Below are positions 41,286 to 50,517 of a DNA stretch of 64,000 nucleotides, piece after piece. The notes below the pieces were generated by a model, which was not told the origin of the DNA, ran no database searches, and saw only the letters and a list, made by a program, of their open reading frames with translations. The number at the start of each line of letters is the position of its first letter. Positions within the stretch are counted from its first letter, which is position 1. This stretch comes from Clostridia bacterium (GTDB taxonomy: Bacteria; Bacillota; Clostridia; Oscillospirales; CAG-272), in the NCBI GenBank assembly GCA_017504405.1, contig JAFVRG010000005.1:19527-83526 (forward strand). The letters run 5' to 3'. The position numbers and the translations under genes are program-made.

Positions 41286-41726
41286 TCACCTATCTTTTTT
41301 CAAATACTCTAAAATGATATCCATAGCTTCAAGATATCCGTCCGTGCCCTTTCCCTTTACGGTGGTAAGGCACGCACCTCTTATATAACTTATATGCCGA
41401 AAATCCTCTCTCTCATCGGGGTCGGATATATGCACCTCAACCGTGGGGGTTCCCGCAGATTTCACCGCATCTAAAAGCGCTATGCTCGTATGCGTGTATG
41501 CTCCCGGGTTTATGATTATGCCGTCGTAGGTTTTGTGCGTGCTCTGCACAAAGTCAACAAGATCGCCCTCGTGATTTGACTGTCTGAAAGCTGCCTTTAC
41601 CCCTTTGTCCTTTGCGTAAGCCTTGATTTTCGCAACAAGGTCGTGGTAGGTCTCTTTTCCGTATATATTGGGCTCACGCACTCCCAGCATATTGAGGTTA
41701 GGGCCGTTAATTACCATTATTTTCAT
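41286..41726 (-). CDS. aroQ: 3-dehydroquinate dehydratase, type II
   Basis: A 146-residue type II dehydroquinase. INGPNLNMLGVREPNIYG with catalytic Tyr and Arg, NHEGDLVDFVQ, and INPGAYTHTSIALLDAV. Its first 20 bases overlap the end of the aroE-aroK gene in another frame, and its stop abuts the aroA start. Confidence 0.96.
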   Translation of the reverse strand: MKIMVINGPNLNMLGVREPNIYGKETYHDLVAKIKAYAKDKGVKAAFRQSNHEGDLVDFVQSTHKTYDGIIINPGAYTHTSIALLDAVKSAGTPTVEVHISDPDEREDFRHISYIRGACLTTVKGKGTDGYLEAMDIILEYLKKDR

Positions 41727-42963
41727 TGAAGAAATCCTTTCTTATATAAGCCAACGTGTGCTCGATTATTTCGTCACTGATTATTTCAAGGTCTGCTGAC
41801 GATTTATATATACCAAGTCTCTCGTTATAACGCTTTTTAAGCATCTCTCTGTCATAGGCGAGAGGACGGTCGGGCGTGGGCCTTATATTTTCAATTTGCC
41901 TGTTTATAAAGTACAGCCGCCCCGTACGCCTCAGCGCTCTGACGTTTTCTTCCCTGAGCACCGCGCCGCCGCCAACCGAAATGACAGCACCTCTCGCCTC
42001 ATTTGCGGTTTCGCCTACCGCTAATGCTTCAGCATCTCTGAAATGCTGCTCGCCGTTCTCGGAAAAAATCTCGGTTATCTCCCTTTTCTCACGGTTAACA
42101 ATTATTGCATCGGTGTCAAAAAGGCTACGGTTAAGCTCTCGTGCAAGCATTTTCCCGACGGTGGTTTTGCCGCAACCCGGCATACCTATGAGGACTATAT
42201 TTTCCTTCTCACTTTTAAGCTCATTGTATATTGTTTTGCAAAGGGATGCGCCAATTGATTTATCCACAAACAGCTCTGCCGCCGCAACTGCCTGCGAAAC
42301 GAGCATATACAGCCCGCCCTCGGCGGATATTCCCATATCGCGGGCCGAGAGAATTAAATCGGTTCTCATCGGGTTGTAAACCGCGTCTATAACGAGCGAT
42401 AATTGCTTGAAACGGGATAATTCTATCGGAGAAGCGCAGGGGTGTGGGTACATTCCCACCGGGGTAGTGTTGATTATCACGTCTGCATAAGAATAATTTT
42501 CGTATGCCTCGCCGTAGGTGATAAAGCCTTCTTTTTTATTTCTACTTACACGCAATACCTGCGCACTGTCCATATCGGTGGCAACTGCGTATGCGGTATT
42601 GGACGTTCCGCCGCCGCCGAGAATTAAAACCGTTTTACCCGAGAGGGTATCGGTGTGCTTTTCAATAAGTGAGCGCATACCGAAATAATCGGTGTTGTAG
42701 CCATAAAGCTTTCCGTCCTTGTTTACAACGGTGTTTACGGCTCCTATCCGCTTTGCCCTCTCGTCAATGAAATCGAGATAATCCATAACGTCCCTTTTGT
42801 AAGGTATTGTAACGTTTATTCCGAGAAAACCTCTCTTTTGCATAAAGTCGGCAAGTCCCTCGTGGGGAATTTCGCACAGCTCATAGTCGTAAAGCCCTAT
42901 TTTTTCGTGAATTTCCTTTGAAAAGCTATGCGAAAGTCGCTCGCCTATAAGTCCGTATTTCAT
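41707..42963 (-). CDS. Shikimate dehydrogenase-shikimate kinase fusion
   Basis: A 418-residue bifunctional protein. Residues 1 to about 250 are shikimate dehydrogenase (AroE): GERLSHSFSKEIHEKIG, NVTIPYKRDVM with catalytic Lys, GAVNTVVNKDGKLYGYNTDY, and GGGGTSNTAY of the NADP site. Residues about 255-410 are shikimate kinase (AroK): Walker A GMPGCGKTTVGKMLARELNR, FDTDAIIV and SVGGGAVLREENV. It thus performs two consecutive pathway steps. The start overlaps the aroC stop by 4 bp. Confidence 0.94.
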   Translation of the reverse strand: MKYGLIGERLSHSFSKEIHEKIGLYDYELCEIPHEGLADFMQKRGFLGINVTIPYKRDVMDYLDFIDERAKRIGAVNTVVNKDGKLYGYNTDYFGMRSLIEKHTDTLSGKTVLILGGGGTSNTAYAVATDMDSAQVLRVSRNKKEGFITYGEAYENYSYADVIINTTPVGMYPHPCASPIELSRFKQLSLVIDAVYNPMRTDLILSARDMGISAEGGLYMLVSQAVAAAELFVDKSIGASLCKTIYNELKSEKENIVLIGMPGCGKTTVGKMLARELNRSLFDTDAIIVNREKREITEIFSENGEQHFRDAEALAVGETANEARGAVISVGGGAVLREENVRALRRTGRLYFINRQIENIRPTPDRPLAYDREMLKKRYNERLGIYKSSADLEIISDEIIEHTLAYIRKDFFNENNGN

Positions 42964-44066
42964 TTCTCTACCTCAGAAAGCCAATCTGTACCGAAACGCA
43001 GAGCAAGCATATCGGCAAGAGCGAGAGCTATTGCGCTGTCAACAACCACCCGCGCACGGTGTACAACGGCGGGGTCGTGTCTGCCCTTTATCGAAAGCGG
43101 CGTATTCTCCATACGGTCAATATCAACCGTGTTCTGCTCCTTGAATATAGACGGCGTCGGCTTTACCGCACACCTCACCGTAATCGGCATGGCATTCGAT
43201 ATTCCGCCGAGTATTCCGCCCATACGGTTGGTTTTTGTGATTACCTCACCGTCGGATACACAAAATTCGTCATTTGACTCGCTTCCTCTCATATCAGCAA
43301 GGGCAAAGCCGTCGCCGAACTCAACTCCCTTTATTGCGGGTATCGAGAAGAGAATATGTGACAAAACGCCCTCAAGCGTGTCAAACCAAGGCTCGCCCAC
43401 TCCCGACGGAAGTCCTACAATACAGCTTTCAAGTATTCCGCCAACGCTGTCGCCGTCCCTCTGGGTATTTTTAACCTCAGAAATCATTTGCTCCGCCGCT
43501 GTATCATCGAGGACACCGAAGCTCTTTTGGTCAAGCTCGCAAATATCTTCGTCTATTCTCTCAAAATTGAAATCTCTGTCGGATATTTTTGCAAGCCTTT
43601 TAATATGTGTTGCAACGTATATACCCTTTTTTCTCAGGGCGTCTAACGCTATCGCCCCTGTTGCAACCAGGCCCGCCGTTATTCTGCCCGAAAAATGGCC
43701 GCCCCCTCTCGGGTCGGAATATCCGTGATATTTTTCATAGGCGGTATAATCTGCGTGACCGGGTCTTACCACGGTTCTGAGCTGACTGTAATCTGCGGAT
43801 TTTGTGTTCTGATTTTCAATCAGCACTGTTATCGGCGTTCCCGTTGTTTTACCGTTAAAGACACCGCTGATTATTCTGACCTCATCGCTCTCTTTTCTCG
43901 GTGTGGATATTTCGCTAAGCGAGCGTCTTTTCTCCATCTGCGCCCGAATAAATTCCTCATCGACGGTTATGCCGGGGGCAAGTCCGTCGAGCACTGCTCC
44001 AACCGCCTCGCCGTGGCTCTCGCCGAAAAGGGTTATCGAAACCGAGCTTCCGAAAGTATTTTTCAT
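42960..44066 (-). CDS. aroC: Chorismate synthase
   Basis: A 368-residue FMN-dependent enzyme. FGESHGEAVGAVLDGLAPG, RPGHADYTAYEKYHGYSDPR, GGGHFSGRITAG and GGILGGISNAMPI are the family signatures. Overlaps aroB by one base. Confidence 0.97.
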   Translation of the reverse strand: MKNTFGSSVSITLFGESHGEAVGAVLDGLAPGITVDEEFIRAQMEKRRSLSEISTPRKESDEVRIISGVFNGKTTGTPITVLIENQNTKSADYSQLRTVVRPGHADYTAYEKYHGYSDPRGGGHFSGRITAGLVATGAIALDALRKKGIYVATHIKRLAKISDRDFNFERIDEDICELDQKSFGVLDDTAAEQMISEVKNTQRDGDSVGGILESCIVGLPSGVGEPWFDTLEGVLSHILFSIPAIKGVEFGDGFALADMRGSESNDEFCVSDGEVITKTNRMGGILGGISNAMPITVRCAVKPTPSIFKEQNTVDIDRMENTPLSIKGRHDPAVVHRARVVVDSAIALALADMLALRFGTDWLSEVEK

Positions 44067-45070
44067 TATGACAAAACCTCTCTTACCTTATTTGAGAAAT
44101 CCGAAAGCTTTTCCTCTCTGATTTCAAAGGTTCCTATCTCGTTTACATATACTGTTTTTATCTTATCATCATAAAGCTTCTTGTCGTGTGCTATACCGAA
44201 AACTATTTTGTCGGGGTCGCAGTCGGTTTTTGTGGGGAGATTTGCAAGCTCCAACAGCGAAGCAAGCCTGCCCCTCACCTCATCCGAGCACATAGGGAGC
44301 ATTCCGAGCGCAACGCATTCGCCGTGATAGAGAGTCATATTTTTTTCACTCTCTATTGCATGACCTACCGTATGTCCGAAATTCAGCACACGGCGAAGTC
44401 CGCCCTCTCTCTCGTCTGCCTCTACTACCCTTCGCTTTATATCAACGGCACGTGCAATTATTTCATCTATATTCTCATAAAAATTTCCACCCTCAAGCAT
44501 CTCGAAAAGCTCTTTATCAAGGGTTGCCGCCATTTTTATAACCTCTGCCATTCCCGAGTTGAACTGACGGGGGCTGAGTGTTTTCAGAACTGTGGGGTCG
44601 ATAACTACTCCCTTGGGCTGCCAGAATGCGCCTACGCAATTCTTTATACCCGAAAGGTTTACTGCGGTTTTTCCGCCAACCGAGGAATCAACCTGTGAGA
44701 GAAGTGTAGTCGGTACGTTATAGAAATCAACACCCCTCATATAGCTCGCCGCTACAAATCCCGAGAGGTCGCCGACAACGCCGCCGCCTACCGCAACAAC
44801 CGCATCCCCGCGTGTAAATCCGTTTTCGAGCATCAGCGACAAAAGGTGGGTGTAGGTTTCTATGCTCTTGCTTCCCTCGCCCATCTCAACCGTAACCAAC
44901 ACAGGCGTTTTGCACGCAGAAACAACTGCCGCCGCATATTCCTTCGGCACGCCGCTGTCCGTAACAACCAGTACCTTACGGTCAAGATTTACAATCTCGC
45001 CTATGCGAGAGAGCGCCGAGCGCTCAATAACTATATCATATTTTTCTCTAAGCTTTACCTCTATTACCAT
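44066..45070 (-). CDS. aroB: 3-dehydroquinate synthase
   Basis: A 334-residue NAD-dependent enzyme. VAVGGGVVGDLSGFVAASYM, VPTTLLSQVDSSVGGKTAVN and LNFGHTVGHAIESEKN hold the zinc and substrate residues. I chose ATG 45070, preceded by GTGAGG and 7 nt after the pheA stop; the frame opens earlier, but that is inside pheA. Confidence 0.95.
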   Translation of the reverse strand: MVIEVKLREKYDIVIERSALSRIGEIVNLDRKVLVVTDSGVPKEYAAAVVSACKTPVLVTVEMGEGSKSIETYTHLLSLMLENGFTRGDAVVAVGGGVVGDLSGFVAASYMRGVDFYNVPTTLLSQVDSSVGGKTAVNLSGIKNCVGAFWQPKGVVIDPTVLKTLSPRQFNSGMAEVIKMAATLDKELFEMLEGGNFYENIDEIIARAVDIKRRVVEADEREGGLRRVLNFGHTVGHAIESEKNMTLYHGECVALGMLPMCSDEVRGRLASLLELANLPTKTDCDPDKIVFGIAHDKKLYDDKIKTVYVNEIGTFEIREEKLSDFSNKVREVLS

Positions 45071-45077
45071 AAGTACC

Positions 45078-46181
45078 TCACCGAAGCTCACTCGGGTAGT
45101 CAAAGCTACCGATTACCTTCACCATATCGCACATCGAGGACAGCTCCTCTATCATTTTTCTGCCCCTCTTTGTATCGAGATTTCCCTCAGTTTCAACGTA
45201 GAAATAATACTGCCACAAAAGCTCCTTCATAGGACGGCTTCGCAGGCATCTCATATTATATCCGTTCTTGCCTATTACGTTTATTGCCTCGGCGAGTGAG
45301 CCTGCAACGTTTTTCGCCGTGAACATAAGTATCGAATGCTTGCTCTCATCACCCACAGCGCTCTCACGTGCACGTACAAAGGTTGCAAAGCGTGTTGTGT
45401 TTATGTTTTTCTCATTGACACTTCTTGCCAGCACCTCAAGTCCGTAGAGCTCCGCCGTTTCCTCGCTGGCAATTGCGGCAACCTCAAAGCTGTCATTTTC
45501 GGCAACAAAGCGTGCGGCTCTGGCTGTATTTTCAGCCTCGTGCGTGCTAAATCCCATTTTTCTTATATAAGGAGAGCACTGTGCCAACGCCTGAGGATGG
45601 CTGACAACCTCCTTTATATCGGATATCTTCGTTCCCTTTTTAGCAACAAGATTATGCGTTATAAAGAGATCGTACACTCCCGAAACGCACAGAGAGCCCG
45701 AAAACATCATATCGAGCACCGCTCCAACCTCGCCTGCCGTGCTGTTCTCTATCGGCAGAACGGCGCAGTCGCACTCTCCGTTAACGACGCTGTCATACGC
45801 ACTCTTGAAATCCGTGCAGGATACGTACGTCGCATCCTTGAATATTTTGCGTGCCGCTATATTCGCATACGCTCCCGTTATTCCAGAATACGCAATTTTC
45901 ATTCCTGAAATAAGGCGCTCCTGATATGCACGGGAAATACTCATATTGTTCTGAATGAACCTGACGTAGTATTCACGCAGCTCTGCATCTTCAACTGCCT
46001 GCGAGTTTTTGGCTATTATATCACTCTCTCGCTTGGCATCGAAAATAGGCAATGCGTGCTCTATCTTATGCTCCGCAACCATTCGCACAGCATCCATTCT
46101 TTCAAGAAACAGCTCGCACATCCGCTTGTCTATTTCGTTTATTTTTTCTCTTGCAATATCCAGCTTGCTTTTGTTTTCCAT
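45078..46181 (-). CDS. pheA: Bifunctional chorismate mutase / prephenate dehydratase (P-protein)
   Basis: A 367-residue protein: AroQ-type chorismate mutase (residues about 5-88, REKINEIDKRMCELFLERM), prephenate dehydratase (about 95-270, PIENSTAGEVGAVLDMM and NTTRFATFV), and a C-terminal ACT domain (about 280-360, HSILMFTAKNVAGSLAEAIN) expected to bind phenylalanine and inhibit. It is the first gene of the aromatic operon and so heads the operon that makes its own substrate. Confidence 0.95.
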   Translation of the reverse strand: MENKSKLDIAREKINEIDKRMCELFLERMDAVRMVAEHKIEHALPIFDAKRESDIIAKNSQAVEDAELREYYVRFIQNNMSISRAYQERLISGMKIAYSGITGAYANIAARKIFKDATYVSCTDFKSAYDSVVNGECDCAVLPIENSTAGEVGAVLDMMFSGSLCVSGVYDLFITHNLVAKKGTKISDIKEVVSHPQALAQCSPYIRKMGFSTHEAENTARAARFVAENDSFEVAAIASEETAELYGLEVLARSVNEKNINTTRFATFVRARESAVGDESKHSILMFTAKNVAGSLAEAINVIGKNGYNMRCLRSRPMKELLWQYYFYVETEGNLDTKRGRKMIEELSSMCDMVKVIGSFDYPSELR

Positions 46182-46195
46182 ACTCTTTTCCTTTT

Positions 46196-46257
46196 AAGTT
46201 AACAGTGTTAACTTGTTTGTTTTGTACTATTATACTACTTTGACCCTAAAATGTCAA
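46196..46257 (-). promoter_or_regulatory. Promoter and palindrome before the aromatic operon
   Basis: On the minus strand TTGACA (46257-46252), 17 nt, TATAAT (46234-46229), consensus. The nearly perfect 19-bp palindrome AAGTTAACAGTGTTAACTT (46196-46214, plus-strand reading) lies downstream of the start site and before the pheA ribosome-binding site. A repressor site is likely; the regulator could be an aromatic-responsive factor or the divergent TetR-type gene. Confidence 0.65.
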
Positions 46258-46317
46258 TAAAAAATTAAATAAAATCTCATTTTTTTGTTTTTTGTCCAAT
46301 AATATTACTTTTTTAAG

Positions 46318-46346
46318 TTGATTTTCGGAAAAAAATATGGCATAAT
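46318..46346 (+). promoter_or_regulatory. Promoter of the TetR-copA operon
   Basis: TTGATT (46318-46323), 17 nt, CATAAT (46341-46346), just before GGAGG and the start codon. Confidence 0.5.
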
Positions 46347-46367
46347 ATATTAAAAAGGAGGGATTTT

Positions 46368-46913
46368 ATGCCGACAGAAACACTGCGTGACAGACTCATA
46401 GTTGCGGGAATTGACGAAATATCCACACACGGGATTAAGAATTTTTCACTCCGCCGTGTCGCCGCCGTCTGCAACACCTCTTGCGCCGCACCGTATAAGC
46501 ATTTTAAAAATAAGGACGAGCTCGTCGGTGCGATAATCGAATATATAAACAGCAAATGGGCTCTGCTGCGTGACAGTATAATTTCACTGTACAGTGACAG
46601 CACCGAAAAGCAGTTGCTTGAAATATCGGTATCCTACATACGCTTTTGCGTTGCAAATCCGTCCTTTCATTCCGTTTTGTCGGAATCGGGTGACGCCTTA
46701 GAGCTGAGGGCTCTCGGTATAGAGGAGATTCTTTCACGCTTTTCATCAGAGCGCGGATACACGCCCGAGAGTCGGGAACTGCTCGAATTTTCTCTGAAGG
46801 CAATTCTTTTCGGCACGGTAACAATGATAGACAGTAAAGAGGCAAAAAATGAGCCGCATACCTTTGAGCTTGTGCGGCATGCCATACGCACAGCGATCTC
46901 GGAGGTCAGATGA
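46368..46913 (+). CDS. TetR-family transcriptional regulator
   Basis: A 181-residue protein with an N-terminal helix-turn-helix (FSLRRVAAVCNTSCAAPYKHF, residues about 26-46) and a helical ligand-binding domain. The cysteine pair near the recognition helix (VCNTSC) is noteworthy beside a copper pump. Its stop overlaps the copA start by 4 bp, so control of copA and of itself is likely. Metal sensing is an inference only; TetR proteins more often sense organic ligands. Confidence 0.85.
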   Translation: MPTETLRDRLIVAGIDEISTHGIKNFSLRRVAAVCNTSCAAPYKHFKNKDELVGAIIEYINSKWALLRDSIISLYSDSTEKQLLEISVSYIRFCVANPSFHSVLSESGDALELRALGIEEILSRFSSERGYTPESRELLEFSLKAILFGTVTMIDSKEAKNEPHTFELVRHAIRTAISEVR

Positions 46914-49381
46914 GAAAATACAGAGTTTTTGGAATGAGCTGCGCCGCATGCAGCGCACGTGTCGAGCGTGCCGTGTCAGCGGTTGACGGAGTTGAGAGCT
47001 GTACGGTATCTCTGCTCACAAACTCTATGACCGTTTCGGGCGATGCTGACGAGCATTTGATTTTAGATGCGGTTTTGCGCGCAGGTTATACTGCCGACGT
47101 AATTGACAAAAATTCCGACAGGGCAACCGAAAAGGCGGAAAGAGACAGAGAACTCTCAATTCTCAGAAAACGGCTGATTTTCTCCGCCGTTTTTCTTCTC
47201 ATTCTTATGTACTTTTCGATGGGACACGCAATGTGGGGCTTTTATCTGCCCGCCTTTCTCAATGAGAGTTATATAGCACTCACGGTAATTCAACTGCTCC
47301 TATCGGGCGCAATTTTAATAATAAACCGCAAATTTTTCATAAACGGAACGAAAAGCATAATTTCGCTATCCCCGAATATGGATGCTCTCGTTGCAATCGG
47401 CTCAGGCTCGGCGTACATTTACAGCCTGTGGCTGTTTGTCGAAATTATTATAGAGCCCTCTCACACCCTCTATCACGGGCTTTATTTTGAGAGTGCGGCT
47501 ATGGTGCTCACCTTAGTAACTCTCGGAAAGCTATTGGAGGCTATATCGAAGGGACGGACGACAAGTGCGCTCGACGCCCTCATAAGCCTTGCTCCCGACA
47601 CCGCCTCTGTAATACGCAACGGCGAGGAAATAACCGTTGCCGTCGGAGAGCTTAGAAAGGGAGATGTATTTGCAGTACGCCCCGGAGAGCGAATACCGTG
47701 CGACGGAATTGTCGAATACGGAGAGAGCTCGGTTGATGAATCCGCTCTGAGCGGAGAGAGCATTCCGATAGACAAAAAAACGGGGGACACCGTAAGGGCG
47801 GGAACAACCAACACATACGGATATTTAAGGTGTATTGCAACCGATGTCGGCGAGGACACGACCCTATCAAAAATCATAAAGACGGTTAGAGATGCCTCCG
47901 AAAGCAAAGCGCCCATAGCAAGGATTGCGGATAAAATATCGGCAATTTTCGTGCCCGCCGTAATGGCAATAGCATTGATTTCACTTACCGTTTGGCTGTT
48001 ATGCGGCTTTGGCATTTCCTTCGCACTCGAAAGGGCGATAACCGTGCTGGTTATCAGTTGCCCATGCGCCCTGGGACTCGCCACACCCGTTGCGATAATG
48101 GTCGGAAACGGTGTCGGAGCGAGGCACGGCATACTCTTCAAAACCGCAGAGGCTATTGAGGAATGCGGCAGGGTAAAAACAGTTGTTATGGATAAGACGG
48201 GCACGCTGACTGAGGGCAAGCCCTCGGTTACCGACGTGATATGTGACGGCGATGAATATGAATTTCTCTCGCTCGCTCACTCGCTCGAGGAAAAGAGCGA
48301 GCACCCCCTCGCTATTGCCGTCAATGAATACGCAAGGGGAAAGGGGATACCCCCTGCGAAAACAGACGGTTTCCGTGCTGTCAGCGGTCTTGGTGTTGTT
48401 GCAGAACACGGGGGAGAAAGCGTTATTGGCGGCAACCTGCGCTTTGTCGCCGAAGGCGCCAACGTAACGGAGCGTGAAATTGCAATAGCCGACAGCCTGT
48501 CCGAGCAGGGAAAAACTCCGCTGTTCTTTGCAAAAGGCGGAAAAATAATAGGAATAATTGCGGTAGCCGACACGGTAAAGCCCGACAGTGCATATGCGGT
48601 AAAGGAGCTTTCACGGATGGGAATATCAACCGTTATGCTGTCGGGAGATAATAAAAAAACCGCAAATGCAATTGCGGGCAAGCTGGGTATAGATAAGGTT
48701 ATCGCTGAGGTGCTCCCCGAGGAAAAGCAGAAATACATTTATGAGATTATGCGTGACTCGAAGGTAGCGATGGTTGGTGACGGAATTAACGATTCTCCCG
48801 CACTCACGGCGGCAGACGTCGGAATTGCCGTCGGAGCAGGCTCGGATATAGCGATAGACTCCGCCGACATTGTTCTCATGAGGAGCGCTCCGTCGGATAT
48901 ACCGAACACGGTACGCCTATCACGTGCAACCCTATGCAATATCAAGGAAAATTTGTTCTGGGCGTTTATCTACAACACGGTTGGAATACCTCTGGCAGCA
49001 GGCTTATGGATACCGCTGACGGGCTGGCAGCTGACACCTATGTTCGGCGCTCTGGCAATGAGTCTATCGAGCGTGTGCGTTGTGCTTAACGCATTAAGGC
49101 TCAACCTTTTCAAATTCAAGTCACACCAAAACATTAATACATCAAGCGAGGAAAACAGTAAAATGAATACGGTAAAGAAGACAGTAAAAATCGAGGGTAT
49201 GATGTGCCCGCACTGCTCGGGCAGGGTTAGGGATTCGCTCATTGCTCTTAAAGGAGTGGCGGCAGCAGACGTCAGCCACGAGAGAGGCGATGCGATAATT
49301 GAGCTGTCGCACGATATTTCCGACGAGGCTATAATCAACCTGATAACCTCTATTGGCTACAAGGTCACGGGAATAGAATAA
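46910..49381 (+). CDS. copA: Copper-translocating P-type ATPase with HMA domains at both ends
   Basis: An 823-residue P1B-1 ATPase. N-terminal HMA domain with CAAC at 11-14; eight membrane segments; CPC metal site in VISCPCALGLATP (about 383-385); phosphorylation loop DKTGTLTEG (about 427); GDGINDSPAL hinge. Residues 752-823 are an additional HMA domain with CPHC at 766-769, appended after the last membrane helix and a polar linker, so it resembles a fused CopZ chaperone. An internal ATG at 49163 could start that domain alone, but no strong ribosome-binding site precedes it. Exports Cu(I). Overlaps the TetR gene by 4 bp. Confidence 0.93.
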   Translation: MRKYRVFGMSCAACSARVERAVSAVDGVESCTVSLLTNSMTVSGDADEHLILDAVLRAGYTADVIDKNSDRATEKAERDRELSILRKRLIFSAVFLLILMYFSMGHAMWGFYLPAFLNESYIALTVIQLLLSGAILIINRKFFINGTKSIISLSPNMDALVAIGSGSAYIYSLWLFVEIIIEPSHTLYHGLYFESAAMVLTLVTLGKLLEAISKGRTTSALDALISLAPDTASVIRNGEEITVAVGELRKGDVFAVRPGERIPCDGIVEYGESSVDESALSGESIPIDKKTGDTVRAGTTNTYGYLRCIATDVGEDTTLSKIIKTVRDASESKAPIARIADKISAIFVPAVMAIALISLTVWLLCGFGISFALERAITVLVISCPCALGLATPVAIMVGNGVGARHGILFKTAEAIEECGRVKTVVMDKTGTLTEGKPSVTDVICDGDEYEFLSLAHSLEEKSEHPLAIAVNEYARGKGIPPAKTDGFRAVSGLGVVAEHGGESVIGGNLRFVAEGANVTEREIAIADSLSEQGKTPLFFAKGGKIIGIIAVADTVKPDSAYAVKELSRMGISTVMLSGDNKKTANAIAGKLGIDKVIAEVLPEEKQKYIYEIMRDSKVAMVGDGINDSPALTAADVGIAVGAGSDIAIDSADIVLMRSAPSDIPNTVRLSRATLCNIKENLFWAFIYNTVGIPLAAGLWIPLTGWQLTPMFGALAMSLSSVCVVLNALRLNLFKFKSHQNINTSSEENSKMNTVKKTVKIEGMMCPHCSGRVRDSLIALKGVAAADVSHERGDAIIELSHDISDEAIINLITSIGYKVTGIE

Positions 49382-49394
49382 TAAAACCGAAACA

Positions 49395-49420
49395 AAAAAC
49401 GCCCGTTTGGGCGTTTTTTA
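49395..49420. terminator. Bidirectional terminator between copA and the DMT gene
   Basis: AAAAACGCCC and GGGCGTTTTT around GTTT, with T runs on both strands. Confidence 0.85.
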
Positions 49421-50353
49421 TTCTGTTTTTTCGTTTTTAGATTTGATTTTGCCAAAGATTGCTCCGAGGTCTATTTGTGTCAGGATTACCGAAATAAAGA
49501 CGGTAAGGCAGCCGAAGAATTTGCGCCAGCCGAAATCCTCCCCTGCGATTAGCACGCCGCCGATTGCGGCGAATACCGATTCAAGGCTCATAATTATCGA
49601 GGCGACTGCGGGCGATGTCTTTTTCTGCCCTATTATCTGCAACGTGTATGCGATGCCGCTCGACATTACGCCAAGATATATTATGGGGAAAAGGCAGGAG
49701 CCGATAGCCGATGCAGACGGATGCTCGATAAAAATTGCAAACGGAAGCGTAACTGCCGCACCCGTGATAAACTGCACGAGCGAGAGCCTCACCCCGTCGC
49801 ATCCGGGTGACACGACGTCAATAACCGTTATATGTACGGCAAACGCCACCGCACACATAAGGACAAATATGTCCGCCAAGGAAAAGCCGCCGCCCGAATA
49901 GGAAATCAGAAAAACTCCGAATATGGCAACGAGAGTGCATATCCAGTTTTTTGCCGAGGTTTTCCTGCCGAGCGCTATGCCGAAAAAGGGAACTATAACT
50001 ACGTAAAGTGAGGTGAGAAATCCTGCAACACCTGCGCCTGCGCCTCTTGAAATTCCGATTTGCTGGAGCACCGATGCAACCGCAAGCGCTATTCCGCACA
50101 GCGCTCCGCCAAGCCATTCCTTTTTCGTTATATCTATACGCCTGTTTTTGAAATCGAAAAGACGGCGGTCTGTCTTCAAGTCAAAAAGAATTATGCACGG
50201 AATCAAAAATACAGCCGCAACAATAAAGCGTGATGCGTTGAGTGTATATTCGCCGACTCTGCCGCCAACCGAGTCCTGCACAACAAAGGCAAGCCCCCAT
50301 ATAACGGCGGTAATTAAGAGCAGAAGACTGCCCCGAAGGTCTGATTTTTTCAT
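49418..50353 (-). CDS. DMT-superfamily (EamA) transporter
   Basis: A 311-residue protein with ten predicted helices in two EamA domains; WGLAFVVQDSVG and LYVVIVPFFGIALGRK in the first half, YLGVMSSGIAYTLQIIGQKK and IMSLESVFAAIGGVLIAGE in the second, which are typical of EamA/RhaT-like exporters. The hydrophilic C-terminal tail ends in KIKSKNEKTE. It converges on copA. The substrate is unknown. Confidence 0.87.
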   Translation of the reverse strand: MKKSDLRGSLLLLITAVIWGLAFVVQDSVGGRVGEYTLNASRFIVAAVFLIPCIILFDLKTDRRLFDFKNRRIDITKKEWLGGALCGIALAVASVLQQIGISRGAGAGVAGFLTSLYVVIVPFFGIALGRKTSAKNWICTLVAIFGVFLISYSGGGFSLADIFVLMCAVAFAVHITVIDVVSPGCDGVRLSLVQFITGAAVTLPFAIFIEHPSASAIGSCLFPIIYLGVMSSGIAYTLQIIGQKKTSPAVASIIMSLESVFAAIGGVLIAGEDFGWRKFFGCLTVFISVILTQIDLGAIFGKIKSKNEKTE

Positions 50354-50456
50354 AGCTTTGTCCTTAATTAAGGGTATTTAAAATGCCAAAAAGGCTTACC
50401 TGTACATTATACAACAAAAAAATTTGCTTTTCAACAATTTATGATAAAAGTATTTA

Positions 50457-50485
50457 TTGATTTTTTAATTTATATATGTTAGAAT
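50457..50485 (+). promoter_or_regulatory. Promoter of the GH2-GH36 operon
   Basis: TTGATT (50457-50462), 17 nt, TAGAAT (50480-50485), before GGAGG and ATG 50518. Confidence 0.55.
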
Positions 50486-50517
50486 AAATTGAAAGCTTTA
50501 AAGGAGGCAAAAAAACG

